64,000 nucleotides of DNA from Pseudomonas eucalypticola (GTDB lineage: Bacteria; Pseudomonadota; Gammaproteobacteria; Pseudomonadales; Pseudomonadaceae): assembly GCF_013374995.1 (NCBI RefSeq), contig NZ_CP056030.1, positions 1,458,501 through 1,522,500 on the forward strand, in the 5' to 3' direction. The notes beneath the pieces are model-generated. The model was given only the letters and a program-made list of their open reading frames with translations, ran no database searches and had not been told where the DNA came from. Below, in pieces: positions 59,512 through 64,000 of the stretch (the stretch's first letter is position 1; each line of letters starts with the position of its first letter). A program made the translations under genes and the position numbers.

Positions 59512-60710
59512 AGCGCCGCGTCCGGGTGGCGGGGCTGGTTGAGTGTCTGGCGGTACAGGTACAGGCTCAGCGACAGGCCCAGGAACGAGGCGATGGCGGC
59601 GAACAGGAAGATCGAGCTGAAACCGAAGCCCGCCGCGATGGCGCCGGCCAGCGGCCCGGTGATGCCCAGTGACAGGTCGACGAATAGCGAGTAGGCGCCC
59701 ACCGCCGCGCCGCGGCTCGAGGCTGGCACCAGGTTCACCGCCTCCACGCCCAGGGCCGGAAACACCAGCGAAAAGCCAAAGCCGCTCAGGGCCGCGCCGG
59801 CCAAGGCCAGTTCGGCGCTGGGGGCCAGCCATAGCAGCAACAGCCCCAGGGATTCCACCGTCATGCAGCCGATGGCCACGCGGAAACCGCCGATGCGGTT
59901 GATCAGGTTGCCGAAGATCAACCGCGCGCCGATGAAGCTCGCGCCGAACAGGCTCAGTGACAACGCCGCATTGCCCCAGTTGTGGCTGGCGTAATACAGG
60001 GTGATGAACGTGGCGATGGTGCCGAAGCCGATACCGCCCAGCGCCAGGCCGGTGCCGTGGGGCAGTACCTTGCCCAGTACATGCATGAACGGCATGCGCT
60101 CGCCCGCCACCACCGGCGCAGGCGTCTTGTTCCAGGCCAGCGCCAGGCCCAGCGCCGCCAGCAGCAGGATGCTCACGCCCATGGCCCACAGCCCCAAGTG
60201 CTGTACCAGCAAGACGCCGGCCGGGGCGCCGATGGCCAGGGCGCCGTAGCTGGCGATGCCGTTCCAGGAAATGACCTTGGCGGTGTGCTGCGAGCCTACC
60301 CGACCGATACCCCAGCCGATGGACCCCGACCCTACCAGGCTCTCGGCGCTGCCTAGCACCAGGCGTCCGATGAACAGGCTGACCAGGCTGACCATGGGCA
60401 GGTTGTGGGTGAAGGCGGCGATCAACATGAACACCCCGCTCAAACCACAGCCGAACAGGCCGTAGATCACCGCTTTCTTGCTGCCATGGTTATCGATGAT
60501 CCGGCTTGAATGCGGGCGGCTCAGCAGGGTGGCCAGGTACTGCACACTGATCACCAGGCCGGCGATAACCGCGTTGAATCCCAGGCCGTTGTGCACGAAG
60601 CCAGGCAGCACGGCCAGGGGAATGCCGATGTTGAGGTAGCCGATAAAGGTAAACAGGACGATGGAAACGACTTGCAACGTGACCGCCAGCGGTCGCGGGT
60701 TCGTGGGCAT
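59508..60710 (-). CDS. MFS transporter, YfcJ/YhhS-like
   Basis: Protein of 400 aa with 12 membrane segments. [27 protein letters not shown] is typical of the YfcJ/YhhS (arabinose-efflux-like) subgroup. Cargo unknown. Convergent with arfB with a 4 bp overlap. The upstream gap contains a family B repeat at 60754-60790. Confidence 0.88.
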   Translation of the reverse strand: MPTNPRPLAVTLQVVSIVLFTFIGYLNIGIPLAVLPGFVHNGLGFNAVIAGLVISVQYLATLLSRPHSSRIIDNHGSKKAVIYGLFGCGLSGVFMLIAAFTHNLPMVSLVSLFIGRLVLGSAESLVGSGSIGWGIGRVGSQHTAKVISWNGIASYGALAIGAPAGVLLVQHLGLWAMGVSILLLAALGLALAWNKTPAPVVAGERMPFMHVLGKVLPHGTGLALGGIGFGTIATFITLYYASHNWGNAALSLSLFGASFIGARLIFGNLINRIGGFRVAIGCMTVESLGLLLLWLAPSAELALAGAALSGFGFSLVFPALGVEAVNLVPASSRGAAVGAYSLFVDLSLGITGPLAGAIAAGFGFSSIFLFAAIASFLGLSLSLYLYRQTLNQPRHPDAAL

Positions 60711-60753
60711 TGGGTATTCCAGGAGGGATAGGTGCGCAAGGGCAGCTTAAAGT

Positions 60754-60790
60754 CTCAAGCTGCAAGCTTCAAGTTGCACGCTTGAAGCGC
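60754..60790. repeat. Short palindromic repeat, family B
   Basis: CTCAAGCTGCAAGCTTCAAG followed by an inverted-like CGCTTGAAGCG. Related to the unit at 15407-15436. Confidence 0.5.
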
Positions 60791-60803
60791 GGTGGTATGC
60801 GGC

Positions 60804-60980
60804 TCAGGGCTTCGCCAGCAGCCGAGTGGCAACCAGGGCGGCCAGGGCGTTCTCCTGGGTGCCGAAGCGTTGCAGCAGGGCGGACTGTTTTTGCGCAGGG
60901 AGGCGGTTCCAGATGTCGATCATCTGTTGCGCGGTGTCGATCACCTGCGCGGCCTGTTCATCGTTGAAGCTGTCTTGCAT
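60804..60980 (-). CDS. Small conserved-looking protein, 58 aa
   Basis: Open frame ATG 60980 to TGA 60804, with GAGGA 8 nt before the start. It reads MQDSFNDEQAAQVIDTAQQM and ends VATRLLAKP: helical, with a WNRLPAQKQ middle, no signal or membrane segment. Codon use matches the neighbours, so I take it as real. No function known. Confidence 0.65.
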   Translation of the reverse strand: MQDSFNDEQAAQVIDTAQQMIDIWNRLPAQKQSALLQRFGTQENALAALVATRLLAKP

Positions 60981-61003
60981 GGGTTACGTCCTCGAACGCT
61001 TGT

Positions 61004-61046
61004 GGCGGTGAAGTCACGCGGCCGTGCCGCCGTAGGATTCACCGCC
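61004..61046. other. Hairpin between two small genes
   Basis: GGCGGTGAA / TTCACCGCC arms around a 25 nt GC-rich centre, between the 58-aa and 42-aa genes. It may control the downstream small gene or stabilise RNA. Confidence 0.4.
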
Positions 61047-61058
61047 AGCTTACAGCGC

Positions 61059-61187
61059 TTACTCGTCGCGGTCAGCGCCCGAGGCTTCTTCGGCCTCGTT
61101 TTCCGGGCCTTGGCTGGCCGATTGCGGGGGTTGAGGCTGCTCGGGTTGGTGCAGGCTCGGGAAGGGCAGGTTAGGGATTTCGTGCAT
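61059..61187 (-). CDS. Very small Pro/Gln/Glu-rich protein, 42 aa
   Basis: ATG 61187 to TAA 61059. A strong AGGAG lies 8 nt before ATG 61187 (ATG 61193 in frame is too close to it). It begins MHEIPNLPFPSLHQPEQPQP and ends in an acidic tail (EAEEASGADRDE). Low complexity, probably unfolded alone. Good ribosome binding site and neighbour-like codon use are the evidence; function unknown. Confidence 0.5.
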   Translation of the reverse strand: MHEIPNLPFPSLHQPEQPQPPQSASQGPENEAEEASGADRDE

Positions 61188-61346
61188 CGTCATCGCTCCT
61201 CGAAAAGGCTGGTTGAGGGTGGCGCTGGATAGCGCGTGCTATTGAAAGCCGGCACAGAATACATGACTGGATGTGACAAGCTGAGTGCCAATGCGGCCAT
61301 TGGTCGCTCCATGACGACATTTTCATCCAGGTTCATGGACATTCAG

Positions 61347-61382
61347 GGCTGCCCTGGCCCCCCAAGGGGGCAGGAAGCAGCC
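61347..61382 (-). terminator. Possible terminator after phhC
   Basis: GGCTGC / GCAGCC outer pair and a GC-rich inner stem around CCCCTTGGGG, 8 bp beyond the phhC stop. No T run, so weak. Confidence 0.4.
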
Positions 61383-61389
61383 CGGATTT

Positions 61390-62580
61390 TCAGCAGACCC
61401 TGGCGATGGCCTTGGCCAATTCATCCAGGCGGCTGGCGTCGATGCCGGCGACGTTGGCGCGGCCTGAGCGCACCATGTACACGCTATGCTCGTCGCGCAG
61501 GCGATCCACCTGGTCCGGGCTGAGCCCGGTGTAGGAAAACATCCCACGCTGTTCGCCGATGTGGGCAAAGCGCGCGGCCAGCCCATGGGGCTCTAGCGCT
61601 TCCACCAGGCCGGCGCGCAACTGGGCGATGCGCGAGCGCATTTGCTCGACCTCATCGGCCCACAGGCTCTTGAGGTCCGGGGTGCCGAGAATGGTGGCCA
61701 CCACGGCGGCGCCATGGTCCGGCGGCGTGGACCACAGGTTGCGTGCCAGGCCAGCCAGTTGGCTGCGCACGTCCAGCAGCTTCTCATGGTCATCGGTGCA
61801 GGCAATCAGTGCGCCGGTGCGTTCGCGATACAAGCCGAAATTCTTCGAGCAGGAACTGGTGATCAGCAATTCCGGCAGCTCGCGCGCGAACAGGCGCACG
61901 CCCCAGGCGTCTTCCTCCAGGCCATCGCCAAAGCCTTGGTAGGCAAAGTCGATCAAGGGCAACAAGTCACGGCGCTTGACCAAATCCAGCACGCGTTGCC
62001 AGTCCTCGTGGTGCAGGTCGAAACCCGTGGGGTTGTGGCAGCAGGCATGCAGCAGCAGTACATCGCCCCGAGGGATGTTTTCCAGCGCCTGCAGCATGGC
62101 CTCCACGTGAAGGCGGTTATCGTCGCCCACGTACGGGTAGTGCCCGACCTTGAGCCCCACCTCGGCGAAGATGCTCTCGTGTATCGGCCAGGTCGGGTCA
62201 CTCAGCCAGATCCCGCGGCCGGGCAGGCAGTGGCGAATGAACTCGCCGGCCAGGCGCAGCGCGCCCGTGCCGCCCGGCGTCTGGGTAGCGCCAGCACGCT
62301 GCTGGTTGAGCAAGGGCGAATCCTTGCCCAGCACCAGTTCGCTGAGCAGTTGACCGAAGCGCGCGTCGCCATGCCCGCTGACATAGGTTTTGCTGGCCTG
62401 GTGGTCCAGCAGGTAGCGCTCGGCCTGCTTGACCGCCGCCAGTACCGGGGTCAGGCCGCTGGCGTCCTTGTACACGCCCACCCCCAGGTCGAACTTGGCG
62501 GGGTTGGGGTCCTTGGCGTAGGCCTCCATCAGGCTGAGGATCGAATCGCCGGGTATCCGCTGGATCGCGCTGAAGTGCAT
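61390..62580 (-). CDS. phhC: Aromatic amino acid aminotransferase PhhC
   Basis: PLP-dependent class I aminotransferase of 396 aa (TyrB/AspC type) converting tyrosine or phenylalanine to the keto acid. It begins [33 protein letters not shown] (about 191-202), DFAYQGFGDGLEED, and the PLP lysine in SSCSKNFGLYRER near 247. Its ATG overlaps the phhB stop by one base (TAATG), so it is coupled. Third gene of phhABC. Confidence 0.93.
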   Translation of the reverse strand: MHFSAIQRIPGDSILSLMEAYAKDPNPAKFDLGVGVYKDASGLTPVLAAVKQAERYLLDHQASKTYVSGHGDARFGQLLSELVLGKDSPLLNQQRAGATQTPGGTGALRLAGEFIRHCLPGRGIWLSDPTWPIHESIFAEVGLKVGHYPYVGDDNRLHVEAMLQALENIPRGDVLLLHACCHNPTGFDLHHEDWQRVLDLVKRRDLLPLIDFAYQGFGDGLEEDAWGVRLFARELPELLITSSCSKNFGLYRERTGALIACTDDHEKLLDVRSQLAGLARNLWSTPPDHGAAVVATILGTPDLKSLWADEVEQMRSRIAQLRAGLVEALEPHGLAARFAHIGEQRGMFSYTGLSPDQVDRLRDEHSVYMVRSGRANVAGIDASRLDELAKAIARVC

Positions 62581-62936
62581 TATTTGCGCCCCTCGGCCCC
62601 CTGGCTGACATCGTCGGTGCGGGCGGCCATGATGAAATCGTTACGGTGCAGGCCCTTGATGGAATGGCTCCACCAGGTCACGGTGACTTTGCCCCATTCG
62701 GTCAGCAGGCCCGGGTGGTGGCCTTCGGCCTCGGCAATCTCGCCGACGGCGTTGGTAAAGGCCAGAGCATATTTGAAATTCTTGAACAGGTAGACCTTTT
62801 CCAACTGCATGACGCTGTCGCGCACTTCGATGTTCCAGTCCGGGATTTGCTTGAGCAGCACCGGCAGTTCTTCATCGCTGACCTGGGGAGCATCGGCGCG
62901 GCAGGCTTCGCAATGGGCCTGATTCAGTGAGTTCAT
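62580..62936 (-). CDS. phhB: Pterin-4a-carbinolamine dehydratase PhhB
   Basis: Protein of 118 aa that regenerates the pterin cofactor for phenylalanine hydroxylase. [18 protein letters not shown] carries the two catalytic histidines, with [14 protein letters not shown] after. Second gene of phhABC, 27 bp after phhA. Confidence 0.94.
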   Translation of the reverse strand: MNSLNQAHCEACRADAPQVSDEELPVLLKQIPDWNIEVRDSVMQLEKVYLFKNFKYALAFTNAVGEIAEAEGHHPGLLTEWGKVTVTWWSHSIKGLHRNDFIMAARTDDVSQGAEGRK

Positions 62937-62963
62937 GGTGCGTGTCCTTGTAGTAAAGAGGAT

Positions 62964-63749
62964 TCAGGCCGCCTTGGGCGGAAATTTAGGGGAGTGAAGC
63001 CCCAGTTCCATGGCAGTTCGTACCAGGGCCATGATGTCCTGGTGGGCCAGGTCAAACAGGCGCTTGAGATCCGGGAGCACGAAATACAGCGGTTGCAGAA
63101 TGTCGATACGGTAGGGCGTGCGCATGCATTCCAGCGGGTCGAAGGCCTGATGCTCAGGGCTGTCCGACAAGCTGTAGAGGGTTTCCTTTGGCGAGGACAG
63201 AATGCCGCCACCGTAAATACGCCGGCCCTCTGGCGTCTCTACCAGACCGAATTCGATGGTCATCCAGTATAGGCGCGCCAGGTACACGCGTTCCTGTTTG
63301 CTGGCCGCCAGGCCGAGTTTGCCGTAGGTGTGGGTGAATTCGGCGAACCAGGGGTTGGTCAGCAGTGGGCAATGGCCGAATATTTCGTGAAAGATGTCGG
63401 GCTCTTGCAGGTAGTCCAGTTCCTCTGGCGTGCGAATGAAGGTCGCCACGGGGAAGCGCTTGCTGGCCAGCAGTTCGAAGAAGGTCTGGAAGGGGATCAG
63501 CGCTGGCACCCTGGCCACTTGCCAGCCGGTGGTGCGCTCCAGCACCCGGTTGATGTCGGCCAGTTGCGGAATGCGATGGTGGGGCAAGGCCAGTTGCTCG
63601 ATGCCGTCCATGTACGGCTGGCAGGCGCGGCCTTCGAGCAGCTTGAGCTGGCGGCTGACTAAGGTGTGCCAGACCTCGTGCTCGCTGTCGGGGTAGTCGA
63701 TGAAGCCCTGGCCATCGGGTTCGCGGGCCACGTAGTGGGTCTGCGTCAT
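62964..63749 (-). CDS. phhA: Phenylalanine-4-hydroxylase PhhA
   Basis: Iron- and tetrahydrobiopterin-dependent monooxygenase of 261 aa converting phenylalanine to tyrosine. Iron ligands His121 and His126 (FHEIFGHCP) and Glu166 (MTIEFGL) are intact. It has the compact bacterial form without regulatory or tetramerisation domains. First gene of phhABC, divergent from phhR; two PhhR-type boxes lie upstream. Confidence 0.96.
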   Translation of the reverse strand: MTQTHYVAREPDGQGFIDYPDSEHEVWHTLVSRQLKLLEGRACQPYMDGIEQLALPHHRIPQLADINRVLERTTGWQVARVPALIPFQTFFELLASKRFPVATFIRTPEELDYLQEPDIFHEIFGHCPLLTNPWFAEFTHTYGKLGLAASKQERVYLARLYWMTIEFGLVETPEGRRIYGGGILSSPKETLYSLSDSPEHQAFDPLECMRTPYRIDILQPLYFVLPDLKRLFDLAHQDIMALVRTAMELGLHSPKFPPKAA

Positions 63750-63860
63750 ACAGCTCTCCAGTGGTTCTTTTATTGTTATGGGTGCCTTTATTGATAGGGG
63801 GTGGCGGGGAGATTTGCATCAGGGAAGACAGCGCACGGGAGGGGGGCGGCGTTGGATGGC

Positions 63861-63878
63861 TGTAAAATAATGCTTACA
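63861..63878. promoter_or_regulatory. Candidate PhhR box 1 (phhA-phhR gap)
   Basis: TGTAAA-N6-CTTACA, one mismatch to TGTAAA-N6-TTTACA, about 112 bp upstream of the phhA start. Confidence 0.65.
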
Positions 63879-63922
63879 AATGGCGATTATTCCAGGGTCT
63901 ACGGCTGGAAAGCGTGTGTGTC

Positions 63923-63940
63923 TGTCAGATAATCTTTACG
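63923..63940. promoter_or_regulatory. Candidate PhhR box 2 (phhA-phhR gap)
   Basis: TGTCAG-N6-TTTACG, a weaker copy 62 bp from box 1. It lies about 45 bp before phhR, so it could also serve autoregulation. Confidence 0.45.
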
Positions 63941-63985
63941 ATTATTTTGCGATTCCTCCAGATAACCCACAGCCCGAGCCTGCCC

Positions 63986-64000
63986 ATGCGCATCAAAGTC
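63986..64000 (+). CDS. phhR: PhhR regulator, first five codons
   Basis: ATG 63986 opens MRIKV, which matches the start of PhhR/TyrR proteins (ACT domain), cut by the window edge. Divergence from phhA is the known arrangement in Pseudomonas. Identity rests mainly on position because only five codons are visible. Confidence 0.7.

Noticed and set aside
63750..63860. Sigma-54 promoter for phhA
   Set aside because: I looked for GG-N10-GC on the minus strand in the right range and found no acceptable match, so phhA promoter type is left open.

Overview
The window is GC-rich chromosomal DNA from a Pseudomonas, most likely of the P. putida / P. fluorescens lineage. The evidence is gene content and order: aauRS-aatPMQJ, glpFKRD, ybaK, argF, grxD, purMN, the hda region, a cob cluster, trkH, cpxRA, yciO-scpAB-rluB and phhABC/phhR. 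REP-type palindromes also sit between genes. I see no prophage, insertion sequence, CRISPR array, rRNA or tRNA. This is mostly core genome, and its interest lies in regulatory sites, one decayed gene and some small genes.

Layout. 1-2.5 kb: the 5' part of a large Lhr-type helicase gene (minus strand), then a Nudix hydrolase. 3.0-4.7 kb: metR, divergent from an internal fragment of metE that keeps a MetR-like operator. 4.8-5.8 kb: a secreted alpha/beta hydrolase. 5.9-12.3 kb: the acidic amino acid system. The AauS/AauR two-component pair lies beside the AatJQMP ABC importer, with a recognisable sigma-54 promoter and two AauR-like upstream sites. 12.6-17.9 kb: glycerol uptake and catabolism (glpF, glpK, glpR, glpD), with a long inverted repeat between glpR and glpD. 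18.2-24 kb: ybaK, an orphan ABC ATPase, argF, a small conserved protein, a molybdopterin oxidoreductase and grxD. 24.1-33.5 kb: a DUF3108 protein, purN, purM, a DUF2066 protein, a PerM-type exporter, hda, a sirtuin with a TTG start, two tandem NlpC/P60 lipoproteins and a sorbosone-dehydrogenase-like lipoprotein.

33.6-42.8 kb: a cobalamin riboswitch followed by ten tightly packed genes for the late steps of B12 synthesis (cobO, cobB, bluB, cobD, cobC, cobQ, cobP, cobT, a ribazole phosphatase, cobV). Together with the metE fragment this suggests, as an inference, that methionine synthesis rests on B12-dependent MetH. 42.8-48.2 kb: a DMT exporter, a PlcP/LpxH-like metallophosphoesterase behind what looks like a tandem PhoB box array, a DUF962 protein, an AraC regulator, trkH and a nitroreductase. 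48.3-51.4 kb: a Cpx-type envelope stress operon with a Spy/CpxP-like protein between regulator and kinase. 51.5-57.2 kb: yciI, yciB, a PHP nuclease, yciO, scpA, scpB, a DUF1289 protein and rluB.

57.2-64 kb: aromatic amino acid metabolism. An AroP-type permease has a PhhR-type box upstream. arfB, an MFS transporter and two very small genes follow, then phhABC (minus strand) divergent from phhR, whose first codons end the window. Two more PhhR-type boxes lie between phhA and phhR, so PhhR could control both uptake and catabolism of phenylalanine and tyrosine here.

I found no clearly novel multi-gene system. The observations most worth following are the PhoB-phased array at plcP, the metE remnant beside metR, the AauR site pair, the three PhhR boxes and two unlisted small genes near 61 kb.
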